Shown here piece by piece: positions 24,893 through 34,429 of a DNA stretch of 50,674 bases. The position numbers were made by a program, and so were the translations under genes. Under the pieces are notes generated by a model. That model saw only the letters and a program-made list of their open reading frames with translations. It ran no database searches and had not been told where the DNA came from. The DNA lies in assembly GCA_937870635.1 (NCBI GenBank), contig CALMZP010000170.1, forward strand, positions 1 through 50,674, written 5' to 3'. Numbering within the stretch: the stretch's first letter is position 1; each line of letters opens with the position of its first letter. Source of the stretch: an uncultured Acidobacteriota bacterium. GTDB taxonomy: Bacteria; Acidobacteriota; Thermoanaerobaculia; Gp7-AA8.

Positions 24893-26788
24893 CCATCCGC
24901 AGCTCTGTCCACGGTTCTGCGTTTCCAGCCACGTCATGAGGGGGCGGAAGTAGTCGACGATCGCGGTCGCGTCCATCTGGCGCTGACCGGTCAGCGCTTC
25001 CAGGGCATCGGGCCAGGGACGGCTTGCGCCCATCTCCAGCGTGCGCCGGAGGCGGTCGCCGGCAGCCTTGTTGCCGTAGATCGAGCAGCGGTTGAGCGGA
25101 CCGTCGTAACCCGCGGTCTGGCAGAGCGCGCGGTGGAACTGGAACTGGAGAATCCGCGCGAGGAAGTAACGCGCGTAGGGAACGTTCGCCGGGATGTGGT
25201 ATTTGGCGCCGGGATCGAAGAACTCTTCGCCGCGCGTCCCTTCCGGCGCGATGCCCTGGTACTGACGGCGCAAGTCCCACCATGCCTTGTTGTAATCGGC
25301 GGGGCTGACTTCGCCGGAGAAGACTTTCCAGCGCCACTTGTCCATCAGCACGCCGAACGGCAGGAAGGCGATCTTGTCCATCGCGTCGCGAAGCAGCAGT
25401 GCGATGTCCGCCCGCGCAGGCGGCTCCTTCCTGATCAGGCCGATCTCCTTCAGATAGCCCGGCGTGACCGAAAGCGCGATGGTGTCGCCGATCGCTTCGT
25501 GGAATCCGTCGTTCGCGCTCTCTTTGTACAGGAACGGCTGCCGGGCGTACGCCCGCTGATAGAAGTTGTGACCGAGCTCGTGATGGATCGTCGTCAGATC
25601 CTCTTCGGTCTTCTCGATGCACATCTTGATGCGCAGGTCATTCTCGTCATCGATGTCCCACGCGCTGGCGTGACAGACCACTTCGCGGTCGCGCGGCTTC
25701 ACGAACAGCGAGCGTTCCCAGAACGACTCCGGCAGCGGATCGAAGCCGAGCGATGTGAAGAAGCGTTCGCCGATGCGGACCATGTCGACTTCGGAGATGT
25801 CCTTGCGGCTCTCGAGAATCTTCGTCACGTCGTAGCCCGAGCCGGGGAGGCCCTTCGGCTCCACGATGTCGTAAATGTTTCCCCACTCCTGCGCCCAGAT
25901 GTTGCCGAGGAGGTGGGCGGGGATGGGCTGGCCGGGGGGGACGACGGAGGCGCCGTATTTCTTCGTCAGACTGGAGCGGACGTAGCAGTGGAGCTGGTCA
26001 TACAGCGGCTTGACCTGGCCCCACAGCCGGTCGACCTCGGCCCCGAACGCGTCGGGAGCCATGTCGTACTTCGAGCGCCACATCGCGCCGACGTCGGTGT
26101 ATCCGAGCTCGCGCGCTCCTTCATTCATGAGCGAGACGTAGCGCGCGTAGTCATCGCGCATCGGGGGAGAGACAGTGTGCCATCCGCGCCACACTTCGAG
26201 CTGGCGCTTCGGATCGCGGCTCTCGCGCATGACCTTCGCGATCTCGTTGATGTCGAGACAGTCGTCGCCGCTCTTGCCGGGAGGGCAGTACTTGCCGGCG
26301 CCATAAGTCGCCTCGAGCTCGGCGGCGATGCGCGTCATCTCCGCGGTCTTCTGAGGATCAGCCGGACCGGGAGAGGTGAGCTTCAGCTTGATCAGATCGA
26401 GCTTGCGCCGCGCGTCGTAGGGGAGGTTCGGCACGCTGTCGAAGCGGGCCGCCTCTTTCGCCAGTTCGACCCCGGCGCTGATGAAGCGCTCGTTTTCCCG
26501 CGCGGCGATGGCCTGCGAGTCGACGGTGATGAAGTTCGACGCGATCCACTGGGCGCGGTTCGCGTCGATGTTCAGCGCGGCCAGGCGCGCTTCGGCATCG
26601 GCAACGAATTTTTGCGCGTCCTCGGCGGTCGGCGTCGCGGGCGTGGCTGGCGTGGCAGGTACGGGCATGGTCTGCGTGGTTTCGGTCGAGGTCGGTGTGT
26701 TGCTCACGGGAACGGTTGTGGTCGTCGCGCAGGCCGCCGTCAGAGTGATCGTGACGAGCACGGCCAGGGACTGCATCGTGAAACGCAT
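24890..26788 (-). CDS. M2 family peptidyl-dipeptidase (ACE-like) lipoprotein
   Basis: Zinc peptidyl-dipeptidase expected to remove C-terminal dipeptides from peptides in the periplasm. The zinc motif HELGH is at 403-407. The downstream block KESANDGFHEAIGDTIALS carries the third ligand Glu and matches ACE closely, as does the C-terminal stretch KYHIPANVPYARYFLARILQ. The N terminus is a lipoprotein signal with lipobox LTAAC (Cys20), then a Thr/Pro-rich linker. The length is 632 residues, like single-domain bacterial M2 enzymes. The same frame is open to 28522, but the ATG at 26788 has GGAGG four bases upstream and starts at the signal peptide. The stop is the edge of the RAYT unit. Confidence 0.93.
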   Translation of the reverse strand: MRFTMQSLAVLVTITLTAACATTTTVPVSNTPTSTETTQTMPVPATPATPATPTAEDAQKFVADAEARLAALNIDANRAQWIASNFITVDSQAIAARENERFISAGVELAKEAARFDSVPNLPYDARRKLDLIKLKLTSPGPADPQKTAEMTRIAAELEATYGAGKYCPPGKSGDDCLDINEIAKVMRESRDPKRQLEVWRGWHTVSPPMRDDYARYVSLMNEGARELGYTDVGAMWRSKYDMAPDAFGAEVDRLWGQVKPLYDQLHCYVRSSLTKKYGASVVPPGQPIPAHLLGNIWAQEWGNIYDIVEPKGLPGSGYDVTKILESRKDISEVDMVRIGERFFTSLGFDPLPESFWERSLFVKPRDREVVCHASAWDIDDENDLRIKMCIEKTEEDLTTIHHELGHNFYQRAYARQPFLYKESANDGFHEAIGDTIALSVTPGYLKEIGLIRKEPPARADIALLLRDAMDKIAFLPFGVLMDKWRWKVFSGEVSPADYNKAWWDLRRQYQGIAPEGTRGEEFFDPGAKYHIPANVPYARYFLARILQFQFHRALCQTAGYDGPLNRCSIYGNKAAGDRLRRTLEMGASRPWPDALEALTGQRQMDATAIVDYFRPLMTWLETQNRGQSCGW

Positions 26789-26866
26789 GGCACCTCCAGA
26801 TGGGACAAGGCCGCGAAGTATATCGAAGAGCAACGTCCAGGCCCTGTCACACGTATCATTGGATGC

Positions 26867-27589
26867 ATGCGTAAGACCACATCGCTCTTCCTGATTTTTC
26901 TCTCCTCCGCCACCCTTGCCGCTGCCGCCCCGCAGCGCCATCGGATCGTGAATCTCCCCACCGCGCCGCCGGTGACCCTGACCGGGCAGGTCCTCGACGC
27001 CACCGATGGAAGCGCGGTCGTGCAGGTCGAAGTGTCCGCCGGGCCCCATCGGTTCGCCCGCACCGACGGCGAAGGCAAATTCACGCTGCAGCTGCCGAAG
27101 GGGCTGGCCACGACCGTGACGTTCTCGCGCACCGGGTACGAGACACTGACTCAGAACCTGACCATCAACGGCGCGGAGAGCAAAACGTTTCAGCTCCGGG
27201 GGAAACCAACGGCCCGGATCGTGACCACCGCTGGCGCCACGCACATCATCGATTCCGACTCCCTCGAGTTCGGCTACGCCATTCCCTTCCTCGGCGTCCG
27301 CCACGATCCGGTTGCGAAGATGTGCCGCGCCGGCGGACAGCGGTTCGACCTGAATCGCAATGACGTCAAGCGCGTCCAGGGTCCCGCCGTCTCGACGACC
27401 GAAGCGGCTTGCTGCACGCGGGGCCCGATGACGGGCGCCGCTTTCACTCTCGCCAGCGGCGAGACGGTCACCGCCTACTTCATGGACTCGTGCGAGCACC
27501 CGCACACGCAGGTGTTTGCGCGCAACCACAAGACGTGGGAGCAGGTGATCGTCGATCTCGGCGACGTGAGCGAAGTGGTTCTGCCGTAA
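26867..27589 (+). CDS. Secreted protein with carboxypeptidase-regulatory-like domain
   Basis: A 240-residue exported protein: signal peptide MRKTTSLFLIFLSSATLAAA, then a beta-sandwich like CarboxypepD_reg (VTLTGQVLDATDGSAVVQVE, FARTDGEGKFTLQLPKG, FSRTGYETLTQNL). A C-terminal part with several Cys (KMCRAGG, EAACCTRGP, DSCEHPH) has no family I recognise. The frame is open far upstream, but the ATG at 26867 begins the signal peptide. It is divergent from the M2 peptidase with 78 bases between. The TAA stop touches palindrome P3. Confidence 0.75.
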   Translation: MRKTTSLFLIFLSSATLAAAAPQRHRIVNLPTAPPVTLTGQVLDATDGSAVVQVEVSAGPHRFARTDGEGKFTLQLPKGLATTVTFSRTGYETLTQNLTINGAESKTFQLRGKPTARIVTTAGATHIIDSDSLEFGYAIPFLGVRHDPVAKMCRAGGQRFDLNRNDVKRVQGPAVSTTEAACCTRGPMTGAAFTLASGETVTAYFMDSCEHPHTQVFARNHKTWEQVIVDLGDVSEVVLP

Positions 27590-27655
27590 GTGGAGCGCGG
27601 GCGACCCCGCCCGCGAATGATCAGGAGGGCGCGGGCGAGGTCGCCCGCGCTCCAC
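27590..27655. repeat. P3 palindrome (GTGGAGC family)
   Basis: Arms GTGGAGCGCGGGCGACC and its complement ending GCGCTCCAC pair around a short loop (AATGATCAGGAGG region). It starts immediately after the TAA stop of the secreted protein and ends 18 bases before the aldehyde dehydrogenase GTG. Confidence 0.93.
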
Positions 27656-27673
27656 CTGGTGTACCGTTGACCT

Positions 27674-29041
27674 GTGACGCCCCAGGCGATCTTCGACCTC
27701 CAGAAAAACAATCGAGCCCGCGTCGCTGCCACGGCCGCGGACGAACGCATCGCGAAGATCCATCGGCTCGAACACGTCATTCTTTCGCGGCGCAAAGAGA
27801 TCCGCGAAGCGATGCATACCGACTTCCGCAAACCTGCGCAGGAAGTCGACCTGACTGAGATCTACGCGATCGTGTCCGAAACCCGGCATGCGAGGCGCCA
27901 CCTCCGTCGCTGGATGAGGTCGCGGAGGATCCGCACGCCGCTGACGCTCTTCGGCTCGAAGTCCACCGTCCTTCATGAACCGAAGGGCTGCATCCTCATC
28001 ATTTCTCCCTGGAACTTCCCGTTCAACCTCACTTTCGGACCGCTCGTGTCGGCGATTGCCGCAGGCAACACGGCGATCCTGAAACCGTCGGAGATGGCGC
28101 CGGCCTCGAGCGCGTGCATCCGGCGGATCGTCGAAGAGGTCTTCCCGCCGGAGGAGGCGGCCGTTGTCGAAGGCGGCCGCGAAATCGGCGAAACGCTCCT
28201 CGAGCTTCCCTTCGACCACATCTTCTTCACAGGAAGCGCGGCGGTGGGACGCGTCGTGATGAGAGCGGCGGCCGAACACCTGACGTCGGTGACACTGGAG
28301 CTCGGCGGCAAGTCGCCGGTTCTCGTGGATCGAAGCGCCGACGTCAAACGGGCGGCAAAGCGCGTGGTCTGGGGCAAGCTCGTCAACAGCGGACAGGCCT
28401 GCATCTCTCCCGATTACGTCCTCGTTCACGAAGCGGTGCGCGATGAGTTCGTGGCGCACGTGAAGCACGAGGTGGAGCGGCGCCACGTCGAGGATCGAGC
28501 CATCATGGTCAGCGACGATCACGCCGTACGCGTGAACCGTCTCATCGAGTCGGCGACCAACGCGGGCGGATCGATCGTCACCGGCGGCTGCTTCGAGGGG
28601 CGTGATGGGGCGCCCACGGTCGTGACCGGATCAACCATGGGATCAGCCATGGAGGAGGAGATTTTCGGCCCCCTCCTGCCGATCCTCGCCTTCGCATCGC
28701 TCGACGAAGCGCTGCGTATGATCGGCGAGCGCGGGAAGCCGCTCGTCCTCTACGTCTTCGCGGACGATCGCGATGCGATCGACACGATTCTCGCCGGCAC
28801 ATCGGCCGGTGGCACGGTGATCAACCACACGATGGTTCACTTCTACCAGATCAATCTGCCGTTCGGCGGAGTGGGAGAGAGCGGAATGGGTCGCGGTCAC
28901 GGCTTCCACGGCTTCCAGGCCTTCTCGAACCCGCGGGGCATTCTCGAGCAGCGGATGAAGGTCAGTCCCATCGAGTGGATCGTCCCGCCGTATTCGGCGT
29001 GGAAGGATCGCTTCATCGACTTTCTGCTGAAGTGGACGTGA
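27674..29041 (+). CDS. Aldehyde dehydrogenase (class 3-like)
   Basis: NAD(P)-dependent aldehyde oxidation. In 455 residues I see SPWNFPFNLTFGPLV for cofactor binding, FFTGSAAVGR, the Glu motif LELGGKSPV, the catalytic Cys in NSGQACISPDYVLV, and EEIFGPLLP. The short N terminus and C-terminal extension (VPPYSAWKDRFIDFLLKW) are like class 3 (fatty aldehyde) enzymes. It starts at a GTG (27674). Substrate is not determined. The TGA stop is followed by array H5. Confidence 0.92.
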   Translation: MTPQAIFDLQKNNRARVAATAADERIAKIHRLEHVILSRRKEIREAMHTDFRKPAQEVDLTEIYAIVSETRHARRHLRRWMRSRRIRTPLTLFGSKSTVLHEPKGCILIISPWNFPFNLTFGPLVSAIAAGNTAILKPSEMAPASSACIRRIVEEVFPPEEAAVVEGGREIGETLLELPFDHIFFTGSAAVGRVVMRAAAEHLTSVTLELGGKSPVLVDRSADVKRAAKRVVWGKLVNSGQACISPDYVLVHEAVRDEFVAHVKHEVERRHVEDRAIMVSDDHAVRVNRLIESATNAGGSIVTGGCFEGRDGAPTVVTGSTMGSAMEEEIFGPLLPILAFASLDEALRMIGERGKPLVLYVFADDRDAIDTILAGTSAGGTVINHTMVHFYQINLPFGGVGESGMGRGHGFHGFQAFSNPRGILEQRMKVSPIEWIVPPYSAWKDRFIDFLLKWT

Positions 29042-29044
29042 GGC

Positions 29045-29114
29045 GATTTTGGATTCTGGATTTTGGCCTGAGGTTGGGTTCCAATCCAAAATCCAAAATC
29101 CAAAATCCAAAATT
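29045..29114. repeat. TTTTGGA heptamer array, inverted pair (H5)
   Basis: A short left arm with one variant unit (GATTCTG), a spacer, and a right arm of about four perfect units. It lies between the dehydrogenase stop and the ClC GTG start. Confidence 0.93.
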
Positions 29115-29130
29115 GCTGTAAAACGGTCCC

Positions 29131-30846
29131 GTGCCGGAACCGCTGTTCGCCAACGTCACGCGCAGGTTTCTTCTGCTCATGCTGATCGCGACGGGGCTGG
29201 TTTGCGGGTTCGCCGCCGTCGCGTTCCACTGGTTCGTCGATTTCATGGGCTTCCTGCTGATCGACAGGGCCGTCGAACAGACGGGGATCGTCCGGATCCT
29301 CGCGGTCGTCCTGATCCCGACGCTCGTCGCCGCGGGCCTGGCCGTGGTGATGGGACGCTTCGCGCCGATGGCATCGGGCGCGAACCTCGCGCGCGTCCGC
29401 CGTGCGTATTCGCAGGATCCATCCATCCTCGACGCACGCAGCGTCACGGCCACGGCGATCGGCACTCCCATCTCTCTCGGCTCGGGTGCGCCGCTCGGTC
29501 CGGAGGGTCCGCTGGTGGTGATCTCCAGCGGCATTGCCATGGGAGTGGCGCGCCTCCTCCGTGTCCCGAAAAGGATGATCCGCGGCATGATCCCGGTCGG
29601 GACGGCCGCGGGCATCGCCGCGATCTTCAACACGCCGATCACCGGCGTCGTCTTCGCGATGGAAGAGGTGATGGGGAGCGCCAGCAAAGGGGTGCTCGGC
29701 GGAACGATCGTCGCCGCCGTCGCTGCCGCGGTCGTCGAGCGCATGATCCTCGGCGGCAGTCCGATCCTTCGCGCGCCGAGCGGCACGTGGAGTGATCCCC
29801 TCGAGCTGGTCGGTTTTCTCGTGGTCGGTGCCACCGCCGGCCTCGTCTCGGGCGTCGCCATGCGCGCGCTGGTCAAGGTGCGCGGATCGGCGCGCAAGCA
29901 TTTCCGCCGCCCTGTTCTCCGCGCCGCGGCCGGCGGCGCGGTGGTTGGCCTGATCGGCCTCTATGTCCCCTCGATTCTCGGTGTCGGGTACGAGACCACT
30001 TCCCTTTTCCTCCGTGGCGGGGGATCCGCGAGCGAAGCCGGTCTCGCCTTCGGTGCGAAGGTCGTTGCCTTCGTCATCGCGCTGTCGGCGGGCCTCATCG
30101 GCGGCACATTCGCCCCGTCGCTGTTTCTCGGAGCGGCGCTCGGCGCCGCGGTCGGCCACGCCGCTTTGCTCGTATTTCCCGGCGCGAACATCTATCCCGG
30201 TGCCTACGCGCTGGTGGGGATGGGCGCCTTTTTCGCCGGCCTTCTGCGCGTGCCGATCGCGTCGGTGCTGATCGTCTTCGAAGTGACTGGCGACTACGGG
30301 CTGATTCTTCCGCTGATGCTCGCGGTGGCCGTCTCGATCTCGATCTCCCGTGCGATCTCCCCGCACACGTTCACCGAGAAACAGATGCTCGAGGAAGGGT
30401 GGCGCGAGCCGGCGGCCACCGATCCGCTGGCCCGGACCTCCGTGGCCGATGCGATGTCGCGCGAGCTCGTGACGGTCACGGCCGATACGAAGCTCGTGGA
30501 CGTTGCGAAGGTCGCCGAGCGCCACAGCCTCTATCCCGTCGTCGATCAGGAGGGCGCTCTCCTCGGGCTGCTGGCAGGATCGAGTATCGCCGCCGCCATT
30601 CGTGACGGACGCACCGAAGAGCTGGTCGCGAGTGCCATCGAGGCGGCGAAACTCGTCGTCGCTCCGTCCGAACTCCTTCTCGACGTCATACGAAAGATGC
30701 GGGATGCCGGCGTGGACCGCGCTCCGGTCGTCGAAGGTCGCCGCGTCATCGGTTTCCTGAGCCCGTCCGACATGATCCGAGTCCGCCTGCGCTCGACAGG
30801 CGAGGACGACACGATGGAGAGGCATTTCGATCGATTGATCGGATGA
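29131..30846 (+). CDS. ClC chloride channel/antiporter with CBS pair
   Basis: Inner-membrane chloride channel or chloride/proton exchanger, 571 residues. Selectivity segments are visible: GSGAPLGPEGPLV holds the gating Glu (GxEGP), FNTPITGVVFAMEE holds the inner-gate Glu pair typical of exchangers, GGTFAPSLFLGAALG is the GxFxP motif, and GMGAFFAGLLRVP closes the domain. The C terminus has two CBS domains (SVADAMSRELVTV and SELLLDVIRKM) that may bind nucleotides. It starts at a GTG (29131). The TGA stop runs into a GGTGCTT repeat. Confidence 0.93.
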   Translation: MPEPLFANVTRRFLLLMLIATGLVCGFAAVAFHWFVDFMGFLLIDRAVEQTGIVRILAVVLIPTLVAAGLAVVMGRFAPMASGANLARVRRAYSQDPSILDARSVTATAIGTPISLGSGAPLGPEGPLVVISSGIAMGVARLLRVPKRMIRGMIPVGTAAGIAAIFNTPITGVVFAMEEVMGSASKGVLGGTIVAAVAAAVVERMILGGSPILRAPSGTWSDPLELVGFLVVGATAGLVSGVAMRALVKVRGSARKHFRRPVLRAAAGGAVVGLIGLYVPSILGVGYETTSLFLRGGGSASEAGLAFGAKVVAFVIALSAGLIGGTFAPSLFLGAALGAAVGHAALLVFPGANIYPGAYALVGMGAFFAGLLRVPIASVLIVFEVTGDYGLILPLMLAVAVSISISRAISPHTFTEKQMLEEGWREPAATDPLARTSVADAMSRELVTVTADTKLVDVAKVAERHSLYPVVDQEGALLGLLAGSSIAAAIRDGRTEELVASAIEAAKLVVAPSELLLDVIRKMRDAGVDRAPVVEGRRVIGFLSPSDMIRVRLRSTGEDDTMERHFDRLIG

Positions 30847-30940
30847 GGGTGCTTGGTGCTTGGTAGACCACAGCGCACCGTCACTCGTCACTCGTCACCA
30901 AGACCAAGACCAAGCACCAAGCACCCAGCACCCAGCACCA
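30847..30940. repeat. GGTGCTT / CTCGTCA / ACCAAGC repeat cluster
   Basis: GGTGCTT occurs twice just after the ClC stop. CTCGTCA units follow at about 30882-30899. The inverted complement (CACCAAG, CACCCAG units) fills to 30940. It has the same layout as the TTTTGGA arrays but different sequence. The remaining bases to 31035 hold the leader of the tricorn gene, with GGGAG before its ATG. Confidence 0.88.
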
Positions 30941-31035
30941 GCATTACCGTCACTGTTTCGTAACGAAAGCTGCCTTCGTAAGGCGCTCGAGCCTGTTAAA
31001 TCAAACGCCACTCTCACAGGGAGAAGAGACATCGC

Positions 31036-34000
31036 ATGAAAAACTGGATTCTCGCCGCCGTTGCGCTGGTTGCGACGGCTGCCGCGGCACAGGACAATCT
31101 CACGCGGCTGCTCAGGCAGCCGGACATTCACGGCAACAGGATCGCCTTCGTGTACGCGGGCGACATCTGGGTCGTCGACGCGCAGGGCGGCGATGCCCGC
31201 CGCCTCACATCCGACGAAGGGATGGAGTACTTCCCGAAGTTCTCGCCCGATGGACGCTCGATCGCTTTCACCGGCGAGTACAGCGGCTCGCGTCAGGTCT
31301 TCGTCATGCCAGTCGAGGGTGGGCGCCCCAAGCAGCTGACGTACTACAACGACGTCGGCGCTCTCCCGCCGCGTGGAGGCATCGACAACCGCATTCTCGA
31401 CTGGACTCCCGATGGGAAGAACATCCTCTTCCTGCCGCACCGTCTCCCGTGGGGCGACCGCATGGCCCAGCCTTACGTGATCCCCGCCGAAGGGGGGATG
31501 GAAAAAGCGCTGGCGATTCCTGAGGCGGGTGGCGGCATGTACTCGCCCGACGGCACGAAGATCGTCTACACGCCGATCGAGCGCGAGTTCCGCACGTGGA
31601 AGCGTTACCGCGGTGGCCGCGCCCAGGACGTCTGGACCTACGACCTGATCCGCAACACTGCCGAACAGATCACGAAAGACCCGGCGACGGACAACCAGCC
31701 GATGTGGATCGGCGACACGATCTACTTCACGTCCGACCGCGAGGATGGAAAGCTGAACCTCTGGGCCTACGACACGCGCACGAAGCAGTCGCGCAGGGTC
31801 ACGGCGCACAGCGACTACGACGTTCTCTGGCCGAGCGCCGACCGCTCGCAGATCGTTTACGAGAGCGGCGGTTACCTCTGGCGATTCGATCCAGCCAGCG
31901 GGAAGAGCGAGCGCGTGCCGGTTCGCGTTTCGGGCGACTTCAACAACACGTTGCCCCGTTTCCAGAATGTGAAGTCGAACATCGAGTGGTACACGGTTTC
32001 GCCGACGGGCGCGCGTGCTCTCTTCGCCGCGCGCGGCGACATCTTCACCGCCCCTGCCAAGCACGGCGAGATCCGCAATCTCACGCGGACGCCGGGCATC
32101 CGCGAGATGAATCCGGTGTGGTCGCCCGACGGCCGATGGGTGTCGTATCTCAGCGATCGGAACGGCGAGGGTTACGAGATCTACATCCGTCCCGCCGACA
32201 ACGAAGGAGCGGAGCGACAGCTGACGCGTGGCGGCAAAGCGTGGAAGTTCACGCCGTACTGGTCGCCGGACAGCAAGTACCTTGCTTTTGCAGACAAAGA
32301 CCGCACGCTGCATGTGGTCGACGCCGCATCCGGAACCGTGAGCACAGTCGACCGCGACGAGTATGGCGACATCAATCACTATCGCTGGTCGCCGGACAGC
32401 CGCTGGATCACGTACACGAAGCTCAACGAGGCGCAGTTCGGGTCGATCTACGTTTACTCCGTCCCGGAGAAGAAGTCGTACCGCCTCACCAGCGGGATGA
32501 CCGATGACCTGGAGCCGGTCTTCGATCCGAAGGGCCGCTATCTCTACTTCCGCTCGGCGCGCGACTTCAACCTGACGTTCAGCGCGTGGGAATTCAACTA
32601 CGTCTACACCGATCCGACGCGCATCTATGTCGGGATCCTGGCGGCTGACGGCCCGCCGCTGCTCCTTCCGCAGTCCGACGAAGAGAAAGCCGCCGCCGAG
32701 AAAGCAGCGTCGGCCGATGCTGCGAAGCCGGACGAGAAGAAGGCGGAGGAGAAGAAGTCGGAAGAGAAGAAGAGCGACGCGAAGGTCACCGTCAGGATCG
32801 ATCCGCCCGGTTTCGAGAATCGCGTGCGGGCCATTCCCGGATCGCCCGGCAACTACTCGAACCTCGACGCGCTCGCCAACGGTGTCCTCTACATGACCGG
32901 CGCCTCCGGCAAGCAGGCGCTCAAGTTCTACAACATCGACGACCGCAAGGAAGAGACGATCCTCGACTCTCTTCGCGGCTATGAGCTTTCCGCGAACCGC
33001 GAAAAGCTCATCGTCCAGGTCGGAAGCGATTACGCCATCGTGAACGCGAAGCCGGCCCAGAAGCCGGGGGAGGCCACGATCGCTCTCGACCGGATGGAGA
33101 TGAAGATCGATCCGCGCGCGGAGTGGACTCAGGAGTTCACCGACGCCTGGCGGATTCTTCGCGACTGGTTCTACGACCCCAACATGCACGGTCTGGACTG
33201 GAACGCGATGCGAGAGAAGTACGGGCAGCTCGTCCCCCACGTCGCCCACCGCGACGACCTCGACTACATCCTCGGCGAGCTCGGTGGTGAGCTCAATGCC
33301 GGCCACGTCTACGTGGAGTCTCCCAGCAACAGCACCGTCAAGCGCGTCGACAACGGCCTCCTGGGTGCCGAAATCGTGCAGGACCCCTCCGGCTACTACC
33401 GCATCGACAAGATCTTTCCCGGACAGAACTGGGATGACCGCTACCGCTCGCCGCTGACCGAGGCGGGCGTGAAGGTCAACAAGGGCGATTACATCCTGGC
33501 CGTGGATGGCGTCTCGTCCAAAGGAGTGGAGAACTTCTACCGTCTGCTCGAGAACAAGGCCAATCGCGTGGTCACGCTTCTGGTCAACTCGACGCCTTCG
33601 GCGGCCGGGGCGCGGCAGGAACGCGTCAAGCCGATCGCGAAGGAGAACAACGTTCGCTACCTCGACTGGGTGCAGTCGCGGCGCGACATGGTCGAGCGCC
33701 TCTCCGGAGGCCGCATCGGTTACATCCATCTGCCGAACACCGCGCGCGAAGGCAATGAAGAACTGTTCCGCGCGTTCTATCCCCAGATCGGCAAGGAAGC
33801 CCTCATCATCGACGACCGCTACAACGGCGGCGGGTTCATCCCGGACCGCATGATCGAGCTCATCGACCGCGACGTCCTCAACTACATCGTACGGCGCAAC
33901 GCGAAGCCGACGTCGACGCCCGGTTACGCGCACGTCGGCCCCAAGGCGATGCTCATCAACGGGTATTCATCGTCCGGCGGCGACGCGCTGCCGTACTACT

Positions 34001-34311
34001 TCCGCAAGCGCGGCATCGGTCCGCTCATTGGAACGCGAACCTGGGGTGGCCTCATCGGCATTTCCGGCAACCCCTCGCTCATGGATGGCGGCCGCGTGAC
34101 CGTACCTCAGTTCCGCTTCCTCGATACCGAAGGTGTATGGATGGTGGAAGGGGTGGGCGTGGCGCCGGATATCGAGGTCGTCGACCGTCCCGATCTCGTT
34201 GCCGCGGGTCACGACCCGTCGCTGGAGAAGGCGATCGAAGTCCTCCTCGAAGAGCTGAAGAAGAATCCGGTCGAACGGGTGGTGGTTCCGCCGCCGCCGT
34301 CGGGGATCTAG
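31036..34311 (+). CDS. Tricorn-type protease (S41 family)
   Basis: Large periplasmic peptidase of 1091 residues that should trim peptides. A signal peptide (MKNWILAAVALVATAAAAQ) is followed by two WD40-like beta-propellers (many SPDG or DGR-type blades, about residues 25-550). Then comes a Lys/Glu/Ala-rich linker (about 555-590), a core domain, a PDZ (about 770-860) and the S41 catalytic domain. Candidate catalytic residues are His757 (ELNAGHVYVE), Ser980 (NGYSSSGGDALP) and Glu1038 (MVEGVGVAPD), as in Tricorn. Three in-phase tails confirm one long frame with no break. A long open frame on the opposite strand is a shadow. The TAG stop is two bases from array H6. Confidence 0.92.
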   Translation: MKNWILAAVALVATAAAAQDNLTRLLRQPDIHGNRIAFVYAGDIWVVDAQGGDARRLTSDEGMEYFPKFSPDGRSIAFTGEYSGSRQVFVMPVEGGRPKQLTYYNDVGALPPRGGIDNRILDWTPDGKNILFLPHRLPWGDRMAQPYVIPAEGGMEKALAIPEAGGGMYSPDGTKIVYTPIEREFRTWKRYRGGRAQDVWTYDLIRNTAEQITKDPATDNQPMWIGDTIYFTSDREDGKLNLWAYDTRTKQSRRVTAHSDYDVLWPSADRSQIVYESGGYLWRFDPASGKSERVPVRVSGDFNNTLPRFQNVKSNIEWYTVSPTGARALFAARGDIFTAPAKHGEIRNLTRTPGIREMNPVWSPDGRWVSYLSDRNGEGYEIYIRPADNEGAERQLTRGGKAWKFTPYWSPDSKYLAFADKDRTLHVVDAASGTVSTVDRDEYGDINHYRWSPDSRWITYTKLNEAQFGSIYVYSVPEKKSYRLTSGMTDDLEPVFDPKGRYLYFRSARDFNLTFSAWEFNYVYTDPTRIYVGILAADGPPLLLPQSDEEKAAAEKAASADAAKPDEKKAEEKKSEEKKSDAKVTVRIDPPGFENRVRAIPGSPGNYSNLDALANGVLYMTGASGKQALKFYNIDDRKEETILDSLRGYELSANREKLIVQVGSDYAIVNAKPAQKPGEATIALDRMEMKIDPRAEWTQEFTDAWRILRDWFYDPNMHGLDWNAMREKYGQLVPHVAHRDDLDYILGELGGELNAGHVYVESPSNSTVKRVDNGLLGAEIVQDPSGYYRIDKIFPGQNWDDRYRSPLTEAGVKVNKGDYILAVDGVSSKGVENFYRLLENKANRVVTLLVNSTPSAAGARQERVKPIAKENNVRYLDWVQSRRDMVERLSGGRIGYIHLPNTAREGNEELFRAFYPQIGKEALIIDDRYNGGGFIPDRMIELIDRDVLNYIVRRNAKPTSTPGYAHVGPKAMLINGYSSSGGDALPYYFRKRGIGPLIGTRTWGGLIGISGNPSLMDGGRVTVPQFRFLDTEGVWMVEGVGVAPDIEVVDRPDLVAAGHDPSLEKAIEVLLEELKKNPVERVVVPPPPSGI

Positions 34312-34313
34312 GG

Positions 34314-34426
34314 GATTTTGGATTTTGGATTTTGGATTTTGGATTGGCATTCGGCCGGTCCCAAGTCCAAAGTCCAAAATCCGCTTCAATCCAAAATCCA
34401 AAATCTAAAATCCAAAATCCAAAATC
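34314..34426. repeat. TTTTGGA heptamer array, double (H6)
   Basis: One left arm of about four units, then two separate complementary runs (one degenerate, AAGTCCAAAGTCC; one of five units). It fills the gap between the convergent tricorn and alkyltransferase-like genes, touching both stop codons within four bases. Confidence 0.93.
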
Positions 34427-34429
34427 GAA

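Noticed and set aside
25133-26866. A plus-strand open frame running through the M2 peptidase into the secreted protein
   Set aside because: Only the part from ATG 26867 has a signal peptide and domain. The upstream codons are the complement of the peptidase gene.
26789-28522. Extension of the M2 peptidase frame upstream to 28522
   Set aside because: The upstream codons lie opposite the secreted protein and the aldehyde dehydrogenase. The lipoprotein signal and ribosome site fix the start at 26788.
29480-29530. ClC GPEGP as a defective selectivity motif
   Set aside because: The key gating Glu is present. Replacement of Arg by Pro in G-x-EGP is common in CBS-containing relatives, as I recall.
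30895-33933. A very long minus-strand open frame (about 1012 codons) opposite the tricorn gene
   Set aside because: Its residues are Arg/Val/Asp-rich with no recognisable domain, while the plus strand has signal peptide, propellers and S41 motifs. It is a codon-bias shadow in GC-rich DNA.
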